Below, piece after piece: positions 27,852-36,084 of a stretch of DNA of 64,000 bases (the stretch's first letter is position 1; each line of letters starts with the position of its first letter). A program made the translations under genes and the position numbers. The stretch is from NCBI RefSeq assembly GCF_019091135.1, contig NZ_JAGXJW010000036.1, forward strand, positions 1 through 64,000, given 5' to 3'. The notes beneath the pieces were generated by a model. The model saw only the letters and a list, made by a program, of their open reading frames with translations. It searched no databases and was not told the origin of the DNA. This DNA is from Cohnella sp. GbtcB17. Its GTDB lineage: Bacteria; Bacillota; Bacilli; Paenibacillales; Paenibacillaceae.

Positions 27852-28895
27852 CTATTCGTTCATAATCTCGTCGATCGTGACCGGGCGCCCAAGCTCCGCC
27901 GAGCGCACCGCCCCGATGACCATCGCCATGCTCTTGATATTGTCCGCACCGGACGTCTCCGGCGCGCGATTGTCGTCGATCGCCAGCGAGAACTCCAGCA
28001 GCGTCGCCTGCCGTTCCTCGGCAGGAAGACGGAGCAGGTCCGCTTGAAGCGCGCCCCTTTTCTCCACCGCCCCCTCCTGGAATACGGTCTTGAACAGGTC
28101 ATGGGGCTTCACCGTCACTTCGTTGTCAGCCCAATGGATCTCGCCGCCGTCTCCTTGGATGCGCCAATCGCCGTCCCAGGTCGTCTCCCAGCCCCGCGAT
28201 ACCCAGCTGCCGGTATAGGAGACGCGTGCGCCGTTCGACATCTCGAACAGTACGGTGGCCGCCGCATTGCCTGCGAACCTGCTCCAGCGCGGATTCCAGC
28301 TGACCGCCGTGATCTTGACCGGCTCCAGGCCCAGAATGCCGCGGATCTGATCGAAGTGATGGATCGCCATGTCGGTGATAAGCGGCTCCTCCATCTCGGT
28401 GCGAAAGCCCGTGAACGCAGGATCCTTCTGAAATTGAATGTAGACGCTGCCGATCTCGCCGATCAGATCGCGGCCGAGCAGGGACTTGACGGTCTGCGGG
28501 GCGCGCTTGAACCGGTAATTCTGTCCTACCATCAGCTTGCGGCCGAGCCGATCGGCCGCCTCGACGATGCGGCGCGCATCCTGAATCGTGTGCGCGAGCG
28601 GCTTCTCGACGATGCAATCGAGCCCCCGCTCCATCGCTTCGATCGCGACGGAAGCGTGGAACTGGGGCGGCACGATGACGAGTGCCGCATCCGCATGGAC
28701 GACGGCGAGCGCCTCGCCCAGCGAGGAGAAGCATTGCCTCTCCCGGTCCAGGCCGAACTGCGCAGCCGCTTTGTCCAGCAGCTCTGCATTCAGATCGACG
28801 ATCGCGGCCAGCTCCCATACGGCGGAGTCCACGACGACCTGCTGCCAGCTCCAGCCCCATCCGCCGATGCCGATTTGAATCATTTTCCGTTTCAT
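27852..28895 (-). CDS. Gfo/Idh/MocA-family oxidoreductase
   Basis: 347 residues with an N-terminal Rossmann fold, CIVEKPLAHT (conserved Lys), and ITDMAIHHFDQIRGILG in the C-terminal domain, which carries the His typical of the active site. AAAGGAGAG precedes the ATG. It is only distantly related to its neighbour at 26621, so the pair probably carries out two different redox steps or works on two epimers of one sugar. It follows the rbsB-like gene, indicating that the imported sugar is its likely substrate. Confidence 0.92.
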   Translation of the reverse strand: MKRKMIQIGIGGWGWSWQQVVVDSAVWELAAIVDLNAELLDKAAAQFGLDRERQCFSSLGEALAVVHADAALVIVPPQFHASVAIEAMERGLDCIVEKPLAHTIQDARRIVEAADRLGRKLMVGQNYRFKRAPQTVKSLLGRDLIGEIGSVYIQFQKDPAFTGFRTEMEEPLITDMAIHHFDQIRGILGLEPVKITAVSWNPRWSRFAGNAAATVLFEMSNGARVSYTGSWVSRGWETTWDGDWRIQGDGGEIHWADNEVTVKPHDLFKTVFQEGAVEKRGALQADLLRLPAEERQATLLEFSLAIDDNRAPETSGADNIKSMAMVIGAVRSAELGRPVTIDEIMNE

Positions 28896-28947
28896 ACGGT
28901 TTTCTCTCCTTTGTGCCTATCCTTGTTGTTCGGGCCTATCCGCCCGT

Positions 28948-30006
28948 TTATTTCTTAAACTTGTTGCCCCACAGGTTCGGATCGTCGACGTTGTCCTTCG
29001 TCACGAGCGTCGCCGGCATATACTGCTCTTTGGTCACTTCCTTGCCGTCGATCTTGTCGACGGCCGCTTGAACGGCCGCGGCGCCCATCTCGAACGGATC
29101 CTGCTGGACCGTGGCATCCTGCTGACCCTTGCGGATACGGTCGAGCGCTTCCGGGGTGCCGTCCGTGCCGACGATCATGATGTGCCCGGCTTCGCCTACG
29201 TTTTTAAGCTTGCCGATCTGGCGCAGTCCGCCGAGAATGCCGCGGATCATATCGTCGTTATGGGAGAAAATCGCGTTGATGTCGGGATTGGCCGTGACGG
29301 AATCGGCGGTGATGTTCTGGGCGTTCTCCGCTTGCCAGTCGGCGTTTTTGGAGATGACCTTGAAGTCGGGGGAAGCCTTCATGCCTTCGTTGAAGCCGCC
29401 ACCGCGGAGCACGGCATGGTAGGCGCCTTGCGCGCCGGTATTTTCCAGCACAGTTCCCTTTTGCAGTTGCTTGATGATATACTCCGCCGCCATTTTGCCG
29501 GCTTTTTTGTTGTCGAAGGTGACGCTGCTGACGACGTCAGCGCCCTCGGAGACGACGCTGTCCACGGTGACGACCGGGATGCCGGCTTGATTCGCTTTTT
29601 TGACGCCCGGAACGAGCTCGTCGGAGTTGTTCGGAGCGAGGACGATGGCGTCGACCTTCTTCGCGATGTTGTCTTCGATCTGGCCGATCTGCGTCTGGCT
29701 GTTGGACTGTCCGTCCAGAACCGTCACCTCTACGCCCAGCTCCGCCGCCTTCTGCTGAATGCCCTGATCCAGCGCGACCATGAATTCGAAGCCGCGGCTG
29801 TAGAGGAGCACGGCGATTTTTTTCTTGCCGCCGCCGGCTGCGGGTTGCGCGCTGCCGGAGGCAGCTGCGGAAGCGCTTGCGGAATTGTCGGAGCTGCCGG
29901 CGGAATTGCCGGCGGAATTGCTGGTGGAGTTGCCGGACGAACCGCATGCGGATAAGACGACTGCGAGCAGCGTAATCGATAATGTGCTGACCAACGATTT
30001 TTTCAT
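28948..30006 (-). CDS. periplasmic-type sugar-binding lipoprotein (RbsB-like, CUT2)
   Basis: 352 residues from ATG 30006 (RBS GAGGAG); the longer open frame to 30165 is not used. Lipoprotein signal MKKSLVSTLSITLLAVVLSA with lipobox Cys21, a Ser/Gly/Asn-rich linker, then the two-lobed RbsB-type fold (IAVLLYSRGFEFMVALDQGI, DAIVLAPNNSDELVPGVKKA, PVVTVDSVVSEGADVVSSV). It catches a monosaccharide, inositol or similar small polyol for the permease encoded directly upstream. The order ATPase-permease-binding protein is typical of CUT2 systems. Confidence 0.94.
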   Translation of the reverse strand: MKKSLVSTLSITLLAVVLSACGSSGNSTSNSAGNSAGSSDNSASASAAASGSAQPAAGGGKKKIAVLLYSRGFEFMVALDQGIQQKAAELGVEVTVLDGQSNSQTQIGQIEDNIAKKVDAIVLAPNNSDELVPGVKKANQAGIPVVTVDSVVSEGADVVSSVTFDNKKAGKMAAEYIIKQLQKGTVLENTGAQGAYHAVLRGGGFNEGMKASPDFKVISKNADWQAENAQNITADSVTANPDINAIFSHNDDMIRGILGGLRQIGKLKNVGEAGHIMIVGTDGTPEALDRIRKGQQDATVQQDPFEMGAAAVQAAVDKIDGKEVTKEQYMPATLVTKDNVDDPNLWGNKFKK

Positions 30007-30040
30007 AGGAAAAGCTCCTCTCTTGGCATAGGGGACAGGC

Positions 30041-31075
30041 TTATTTGGATAAGCCCGCCTTGGAATACTTGCGTCGGTACACGTCCAGCAGCGCGGCCAC
30101 AAGGATGACGACGCCTTTGACAAGCTGATCCCAAGCCGGCGGAACGCCGAGCAGGTTGACTGCATTCGATACGAGGGAGATGAGCAGCACCCCGAGCAGC
30201 GTGCCGAGGATGTTGCCCTGTCCGCCGAACAAGCTCGTGCCTCCGATGACGACCGCCGCGATGACGGTCAGCTCGATGCCGTTGCCCGCGGTCGGACCGG
30301 CCGACTCGAGACGCGCCGAGAGCAGAATACCCGCGACGGCGGCCATCAGTCCCGACAGAACGTAGGTCATTGTGATGACCCGCTTGGTGCGGATGCCCGC
30401 CAGCCGGGCGGCCAGCTCATTGCCGCCGCTGGCATAGACCGAGCGGCCGTAGACCGTATTGGACAAAATGATATGGGCGATGACGGCGAGCAGTCCGACG
30501 AGGAGCAGGATGACGGGAATGCCCAATATCCGTCCATTGGCCAGATAGACGTAGCTGTCCGGGACCGGAGAGATATTTGCGCCGTTCGTGTAGATTAAAA
30601 TGATCCCCCTGCCGATCCCCATGGATGCCAACGTGACGATCAGAGCCGGCACCTGAAACCGGGTGATGATAAAGCCGTTGAAAATACCGAACGCAATACC
30701 GATAATCAGACTGACCAGCACCCCGACGATGACCGGCATGCCGTGATGCTCGATGAGCCCGAGCCCGACCGCGGAGGAGACGGCCAGTACGGAGCCGACC
30801 GACTGATCGATGCCGCCCGTCATAATGACGAAGGTGGAGCCGATGGCAAGCGCGGCCAGAATCGTCGATTGAATGAGGAGATTCACGATGTTGGTCGTCG
30901 ACAGGAAGACAGGCGACAGGATGCTCAGCACGATGCCGAATACGAGAATGACGAGGAACAGTCCCAGACTTCCCATATACCGGCCGAGGCTTTTCTGACT
31001 GATTTTCGATGTGCCGCTCTTCTGTCCGGCACGGGCGGATCCGGCTCCCGCCTCTTGTTCATGAACCCGTTGCAT
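30041..31075 (-). CDS. sugar ABC transporter permease (RbsC-like, CUT2)
   Basis: 344 residues with a charged N-terminal extension of about 30 residues, then about ten membrane helices and the CUT2 permease signature GRSVYASGGNELAARLAGI; IGGTSLFGGQGNILGTLLGV is also family-typical. The gene overlaps the end of the rbsA-like pseudogene by 17 bp, so translation depends on that messenger. It forms the homodimeric channel of the importer. Since the adjoining ATPase gene is broken, the complete ATPase at 34466 may power it. Confidence 0.94.
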   Translation of the reverse strand: MQRVHEQEAGAGSARAGQKSGTSKISQKSLGRYMGSLGLFLVILVFGIVLSILSPVFLSTTNIVNLLIQSTILAALAIGSTFVIMTGGIDQSVGSVLAVSSAVGLGLIEHHGMPVIVGVLVSLIIGIAFGIFNGFIITRFQVPALIVTLASMGIGRGIILIYTNGANISPVPDSYVYLANGRILGIPVILLLVGLLAVIAHIILSNTVYGRSVYASGGNELAARLAGIRTKRVITMTYVLSGLMAAVAGILLSARLESAGPTAGNGIELTVIAAVVIGGTSLFGGQGNILGTLLGVLLISLVSNAVNLLGVPPAWDQLVKGVVILVAALLDVYRRKYSKAGLSK

Positions 31076-32540
31076 ACTTAAGCACCTCTTCTTTGGTTGC
31101 GTCCGGTCCGGCCAATTCGGCTACGGTGCTGCCGTCCCTGACGACGACGATACGGTCGCTCATGGACAGCAGCTCAAGCAGGTCGGACGAGATCAGAATA
31201 ATCGCGAGGCCCTGACGCACCAGCTCTTCGATCAGCGACTGGATCTCCGCCCTCGCGCCGACGTCGACGCCGCGAGTCGGCACGCCCAGAACCAGGATCT
31301 TGGGCAGGACGGCCAGCCATCTGGCCAGCACGACCTACTGCTGATTGCCGCCGCTCAGCGAAGAGACAGGCGTGTCGATCGAAGGGGTCTTGATCCGCAG
31401 CTGCTCCTTGTAGCTCTGAACGAGATCCGTTTCCTGCCCGCCCTTGATCCAGCCAAACCGCTGCAGCCGGCCGAGCACCGACAGCGTTGCATTGTTCTTC
31501 ACGCTTCCCTGCAGGACGAGACCCTGATTTTTCCGGTCCTCTGGTACCAGCCCGATGCCTTTGCGAATGGCGTCCAGCGGATCGCGAATGCGCACGGTCT
31601 CGTTTTGCAAAATGATCTCGCCCTCGTCGATCCGGTCGACGCCGAACAGACAGCGCGCAATCTCCGTCCTTCCGGAGCCGACGAGGCCGGCGAAGCCGAC
31701 GATCTCGCCTTCGTGGAGGTGGAAGTTCACGTTCCGGAGCGCCCCGGAACGTCCCAATCCCCTGACCTCGAGCACCTTGCGGCCGTGAACGCCTTTGTTT
31801 TTGCGCTCCAGCGAGACATCTCGTCCCACCATGAGGCGGACGACCTTGTCCGGATCCATCTCTTCCTTCGATGCCGATTGTACCACCGCTCCGTCGCGGA
31901 TGACCGTGATATCGTCGGCCAGATCGAACACCTCCTCCATCCGGTGGGACACGTACAATATAGCGAGGCCGCGTTTTTTCAGGTCCTTGATGATGCTGAG
32001 CAGCCTCGACGTCTCGGACTCGGACAACGAAGCCGTCGGCTCGTCAAGAATTAAAATCTTCGTATCGACGGACAAAGAACGCGCGATCTCGACGAGCTGC
32101 TGCTCTCCCGTCGACAGCTCGGCCACCTTCGATTTCGGATCGATGGCGGCGTTCAGCAGGGCGAGCGAGCTTGCCGCCTTTTGCTGCGCGCTCTTCCAGT
32201 CGATCAGTCCGGAGCCGGCCTTCGGCAGCCGGCCGAGCGATATGTTCTCGGCGACGGACAGCTCCGGCACGAGCAGCAGCTCCTGGTGAATGATCGAGAT
32301 GCCGAGCCGCTGCGATTCGCGCGGGTTGGCGATCCGCAGCGGCTGCCCGTCGAGCGCGATCTCGCCTTCGTCCGGCATGTAGTGCCCGGCGAGAATCTTG
32401 ATCAAGGTGGACTTGCCCGCCCCGTTCTCGCCGACAAGACAGTGAACCGAACCGCCGCGCAGTTTGAAATGCATGTTCTTCAAGGCGGTGACGCCGGAGA
32501 AGCGCTTGACGACGTTGCGGACTTCCAGCGATTCGATCAT
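31059..32540 (-). pseudogene. sugar ABC transporter ATPase (RbsA-like), broken in the second nucleotide-binding domain
   Basis: A continuous frame of 493 codons starts at ATG 32540 (overlapping the epimerase stop) and is cut by TAG at codon 402 (31335-31337). The first domain is intact: Walker A VGENGAGKST, signature LSTGEQQ, Walker B ILDEPTASL. The second has the usual degenerate Walker A (GLVGSGRTE) and signature LSGGNQQ, and the amber codon replaces the Lys normally next in GGNQQKV. After it, the Walker B region reads ILVLGVPTRGVDVG where the family has LDEPTRG: residues 419-420 are Gly-Val instead of Asp-Glu. So lesions accumulate in one 60-bp stretch. A truncated protein would end right after the signature motif. 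The distal part could restart at MLARWL. Confidence 0.88.
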
Positions 32541-33382
32541 GCGAATACCTTTTTCAGAAACGCGATGCCCTCCGCGGCGATCGCATCCTGGGTCGGCGCC
32601 AGCTTCCGCCACTGGGATACGGCTCTGGCAATCTCCTTGATCTCGGTCGTGAACGCTTCGATCACGATGTAGCCGTCATAATTTACGTCCCGCAGCGCCC
32701 CGGCCGTTTGCTCCCAAGGGATGTGACCGGTGCCCGGGATGGCGCGGTCGTTTTCGCAGGTATGGAAGTTAAAAATATGCTTGCCGGCCAGCCGGATCGC
32801 GTCGGCAATGTTTTTCTCCTCCAAATTCATGTGGAACGTATCCAGCAAAAAGCCGAGGTTCGATTGCCCCACCTTATCCAGCAGCTCCAGCCCCTGCTCG
32901 ACCGTGTTGATCAGATCCGTCTCGTAGCGGTTGAGCGGCTCGATCGCCAGCTTGACGCCTCGCTGCCCCGCATAGTCCGCCGCCATCTTCAGATGCTCGA
33001 CCGTCCATGCCCACTGCTGCTTTTTCTCGTCCGGACCCAGCAGCCGCGTCTTGCCCGTTGCCGAATACATCGGACCGGAGACGAGCGGCGAGCCGAGCTT
33101 AACGGCAAAGTCGACACAGGTCTTGATGTAGGCAAGCCCTTCCGCACGGATGCCGGCATCCTCGGAGCTGATGTCCCGGTTCGGACCGAAAGCGCCGCAT
33201 ACGAGCGCTTCTACGCCCTGCTTGTCCAGATATTCCCGCGTCTGCTCCGCCGGAATGGTGGCGGGATCCTCAATGCAGATCTCCAGGACGTCGAATCCCA
33301 TTTCCTTGACCTTGTCCGCCAGATGGAACGTAGCGGGAGAGAAGGGCGATGCCCAGATGAATGTGCTTGCGCCGAATTTCAT
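32537..33382 (-). CDS. sugar epimerase/isomerase, TIM barrel (D-tagatose/D-psicose 3-epimerase-like)
   Basis: 281 residues of the xylose-isomerase-like TIM barrel (AP endonuclease 2) family. The metal-binding residues of ketose 3-epimerases are visible in order: Glu in LAIEPLNRYETD, Asp and His in FLLDTFHMNLEE, His in FNFHTCENDRAIPGTGHI, and Glu in YIVIEAFT. It therefore probably moves the C3 configuration of a ketose or a keto-inositol. GGAGGAGG precedes the ATG. It lies between a second epimerase and the broken ATPase gene, whose start it overlaps (ATGA). Confidence 0.9.
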   Translation of the reverse strand: MKFGASTFIWASPFSPATFHLADKVKEMGFDVLEICIEDPATIPAEQTREYLDKQGVEALVCGAFGPNRDISSEDAGIRAEGLAYIKTCVDFAVKLGSPLVSGPMYSATGKTRLLGPDEKKQQWAWTVEHLKMAADYAGQRGVKLAIEPLNRYETDLINTVEQGLELLDKVGQSNLGFLLDTFHMNLEEKNIADAIRLAGKHIFNFHTCENDRAIPGTGHIPWEQTAGALRDVNYDGYIVIEAFTTEIKEIARAVSQWRKLAPTQDAIAAEGIAFLKKVFA

Positions 33383-33403
33383 GCGATCTCCTCCTCCTGC
33401 GGT

Positions 33404-34234
33404 TTAGAGCGATTTTTCGATTTCTTTAATGAACGCGATCGATTGCTGCGTGTATTCGTCGAAGAACTCCTTGCCGCCGCCCTTTTGCATAACCCCGAAC
33501 GGGTCGGCCGCCGCCGGGAGAATCTCGAAGGTCAGATAGCCTTGATAATCGATATCCTTCAGCGCCTGCAGTACGGGACGGAAGTCCGTATGGCCGATGC
33601 CCGGCGCCGCGCGGTTGCTGTCCGCCAGATGAATATGGATAAGCGCGCTGCCGCTGGCGCGGATGGCGTCAGCGTTGTTCGTCTCCTCGATGTTCATATG
33701 GAAGGTGTCGCCCATAATGCCGACGTTCGTCAGGTCGACATCCTTCATCATCGCAACGCATTGGTCCAGTCGGTTAAGCATGTACGTCTCGTAGCGGTTC
33801 CATGCTTCGATGCAGAGATTGACGTTCAGCGATGCGGCGTATTCTCCGCCCTCGCGAATGCCTTCGACCGCCCACTTCCATTCGTCCGACGCGGCTCCCA
33901 GCTCCTTGATCCGCATGTTCGCGGCCGGTGCGACGATCATGACCGGAGCCCCCACCTCGGCTGACATGTCCGCGATGCGTTTGACGTACTCCACGGCCTT
34001 CTTGCGTTTAGCCGGGTCTGGATGAGCAAGGTCCCGCTCCGCGTTGTAGATCGAGCATATCGAGGAGACAGCCATATTGTGATCGCTTACAACTTGGCGA
34101 ACTTCCTTCGTATCGTAGAGCGCCGGCTCGCCGACCAGCTCAATGGCATCGTAGCCGAACTTGGACAAGCGCTGCACGCTTGCGCCAATGGATTCACCAT
34201 GGTAGACGAGAGCGTCAAAGCTGTACTTGAACAT
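33404..34234 (-). CDS. sugar phosphate isomerase/epimerase family protein
   Basis: 276 residues, TIM barrel of the xylose-isomerase-like family. Candidate metal ligands: Glu in LCIEAWNRYET, Asp-His in GIMGDTFHMN, His in LIHIHLADSNRAAPGIGHT, Glu in YLTFEILP. It is a paralogue of the gene at 32537 and may act on a related epimer. The ATG has GGGAGG upstream. As the first gene of the cluster that continues left through the CUT2 importer, it is preceded by a cre site and by a 17-bp motif shared with the promoter region of the ATPase/AraC pair (34332-34387). Confidence 0.9.
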   Translation of the reverse strand: MFKYSFDALVYHGESIGASVQRLSKFGYDAIELVGEPALYDTKEVRQVVSDHNMAVSSICSIYNAERDLAHPDPAKRKKAVEYVKRIADMSAEVGAPVMIVAPAANMRIKELGAASDEWKWAVEGIREGGEYAASLNVNLCIEAWNRYETYMLNRLDQCVAMMKDVDLTNVGIMGDTFHMNIEETNNADAIRASGSALIHIHLADSNRAAPGIGHTDFRPVLQALKDIDYQGYLTFEILPAAADPFGVMQKGGGKEFFDEYTQQSIAFIKEIEKSL

Positions 34235-34331
34235 TTAAGGTTCCTCCCGGGATTGTGAATTTTGAGGGCTGTCGGACGGCGGCGTCGCTCCGGAATCGAC
34301 GGGCCGGCTTTGCCTTGACTCCATACTACTC

Positions 34332-34346
34332 AGCAACCGGTTACAA
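34332..34346 (-). promoter_or_regulatory. putative cre site (CcpA) before the epimerase/rbs cluster
   Basis: On the minus strand TTGTAACCGGTTGCT fits every defined position of the B. subtilis cre consensus WTGNAANCGNWNNCW. It lies about 100 bp before the epimerase start, where catabolite repression would act. Confidence 0.6.
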
Positions 34347-34370
34347 AACAATTCAGCAAAATTGAGATTC

Positions 34371-34387
34371 GATTATAAATAATTGCG
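34371..34387. promoter_or_regulatory. motif copy 1 shared with 36024-36040
   Basis: GATTATAAATAATTGCG differs from the motif at 36024 in one of 17 positions. On the minus strand it includes TATAAT, so it is either a promoter core or the binding site of a common regulator, presumably the AraC protein encoded at 36085. Confidence 0.5.
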
Positions 34388-34416
34388 CTTTCATTTCCGC
34401 AAAATAATGCAATTAG

Positions 34417-34453
34417 TTAAAAAAAGCCCGTCCGCGCGACTGAGCGGACAGAC
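34417..34453 (-). terminator. Rho-independent terminator after the second sugar ATPase
   Basis: Minus strand: a 10-bp stem (GTCTGTCCGC / GCGGACGGGC with two G-U pairs), an 8-nt loop and seven T residues, 13 bp past the stop of the gene at 34466. It separates that gene from the epimerase promoter. Confidence 0.92.
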
Positions 34454-34465
34454 TTCGGTTCACGA

Positions 34466-35938
34466 TCAGGAGATCAGTACAGCAATTTGCTCCTCGCTCG
34501 TCTCGCTGCTCTTGCAGTTCTCTATAATTTTGCCGCCCCGCATGACCAGAATCCGATTGCACAAGCCGACCAGCTCCTGAATGTCCGACGAGATCAGTAG
34601 GATCCCTTTGCCCTGGCGCGCCAGGTTGTGTATTTGCACATACAGCTCCGCTTTGGCACCGACATCGATTCCCTGCGTCGGTTCGTCGAGCAGGTAAACT
34701 TCACTGTCCGCGGCGAGCCATCTGCCGAGCATGACTTTCTGCTGATTGCCGCCGCTCAAATACTTCACCTGCTGATTCAGATGGTTCAACTTGATATCCA
34801 GCCCGACGATCTTGTCAAGCGCGAGCTCCCGCTCCTCCCCCCTGTGCAGGAACTTGTAGCGGTTGATCTTGTCGAGGCTGGAGATCGACAGGTTTTCCGT
34901 CACGCTCATATTCATCAGCAGCCCCGAATCGATGCGGTTCTCACGGACGTAGCCGAGATTCTGCTTCACTGCATCATAAGGATCGGCGACTTCGACCGGC
35001 TTCTCGTCGCGGTATATCGCGCCATGGTCCTTGCGCATCTGGCCGAACAACGTGTCGGCGAGCTCCGTCCTCCCGGCTCCCGCCATCCCGGCTACGCCAA
35101 CGATCTCGCCCTGACGCAACGCGAAGCTGATATCCTGCAGCTCCGGCCACCTGGTCAGCTTCTCGACGCGCAGCAGCTCCTTGCCGAACTGCTCGCGGAT
35201 CGGCGGAAACAGATTGCCGATCTCCCGCCCGAGCATAAGCGCAGCCGTCTGTTTCTCGGACAGTCCTTCCACGCTGCGCGTGATCACATGCTTGCCGTCG
35301 CGCAGGATGGTGATCCGATCGCACAGATTCGCTATTTCTTTCAGGCGATGGGTAATATAAACGATGCCGATGCCCTGCGAGCTGCAATCCCGCACCAGAT
35401 CGAAGAGGCGTCCCCGGTCCTGGTGGGGCAGGTAATCGCTGGGCTCGTCCATAATCAATATTTTCGGCTTGCGCGAGATGGCCTGCGCGATCGCCACCAA
35501 GTACCTGTCGCTGGCGGACAAATAACGGACAAGCGTATCGGGATGAAGGCTGCTGCCTAACGAGCGGAGCAGCTGCTTGGCCTGTCTCCTTCGCCTGCGG
35601 TTGTTCGTGAAGATGCCCATCAAATCGGCTTGGCGAGACAAAAATATATTTTCCGCCACGGTCATGTCGGGCAATAGCGGGGGTTCCTGATGCACGATTG
35701 CGATGCCCAGTTTTTTCGCATGATAAGGCGATCCGATCGACACCTCGCGGTCCTCCAGCATAAATGTGCCGGAGTCCGGCTGATGGACACCCGCGATCAG
35801 ATGGGCAAGCGTAGACTTTCCGGCCCCATTCTCGCCGATCAGTGCGTGGACCTCGCCGGCTTTCAGCTCAAAGCGGATGTCGTCAAGCACCTTGACGCCG
35901 TAGAATGTTTTCGTCACATTTTTGAGTAATAAAAGCAC
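34466..35938 (-). CDS. sugar ABC transporter ATP-binding protein (RbsA-like, CUT2), complete
   Basis: 490 residues, two fused nucleotide-binding domains. GTG start with GAGGTG just upstream. Domain 1: Walker A LIGENGAGKST, Walker B ILIMDEPSDYL, but its signature is LSASD (residues 140-144) instead of an LSxGE/LSGGQ type. Domain 2: family-typical degenerate Walker A (GMAGAGRTE), canonical signature LSGGNQQKV and Walker B YLLDEPTQGIDVG. One composite ATP site (Walker A of domain 1, signature of domain 2) is therefore intact. No permease or binding protein accompanies it. Its own terminator isolates it from the rbs-type cluster, whose ATPase is broken, so it probably serves that importer. It diverges from an AraC gene. 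Confidence 0.92.
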   Translation of the reverse strand: MLLLLKNVTKTFYGVKVLDDIRFELKAGEVHALIGENGAGKSTLAHLIAGVHQPDSGTFMLEDREVSIGSPYHAKKLGIAIVHQEPPLLPDMTVAENIFLSRQADLMGIFTNNRRRRRQAKQLLRSLGSSLHPDTLVRYLSASDRYLVAIAQAISRKPKILIMDEPSDYLPHQDRGRLFDLVRDCSSQGIGIVYITHRLKEIANLCDRITILRDGKHVITRSVEGLSEKQTAALMLGREIGNLFPPIREQFGKELLRVEKLTRWPELQDISFALRQGEIVGVAGMAGAGRTELADTLFGQMRKDHGAIYRDEKPVEVADPYDAVKQNLGYVRENRIDSGLLMNMSVTENLSISSLDKINRYKFLHRGEERELALDKIVGLDIKLNHLNQQVKYLSGGNQQKVMLGRWLAADSEVYLLDEPTQGIDVGAKAELYVQIHNLARQGKGILLISSDIQELVGLCNRILVMRGGKIIENCKSSETSEEQIAVLIS

Positions 35939-36023
35939 GGAAGCACCTCGCTTCGGCGGGACAGAAGATACACTTCAGTTTATACAAGATAGGCATGATG
36001 TAAAATAACGATTGTTGTCCATT

Positions 36024-36040
36024 GATTATAAATTATTGCG
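36024..36040. promoter_or_regulatory. motif copy 2 shared with 34371-34387
   Basis: GATTATAAATTATTGCG lies between the divergent ATPase (35938) and AraC (36085) genes. It is nearly identical to the motif before the epimerase/rbs cluster, linking the two transcription units. Confidence 0.5.
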
Positions 36041-36084
36041 AACCTTATCGGGAATCCTTGAATTCGGAAACACACAACTTTAAT

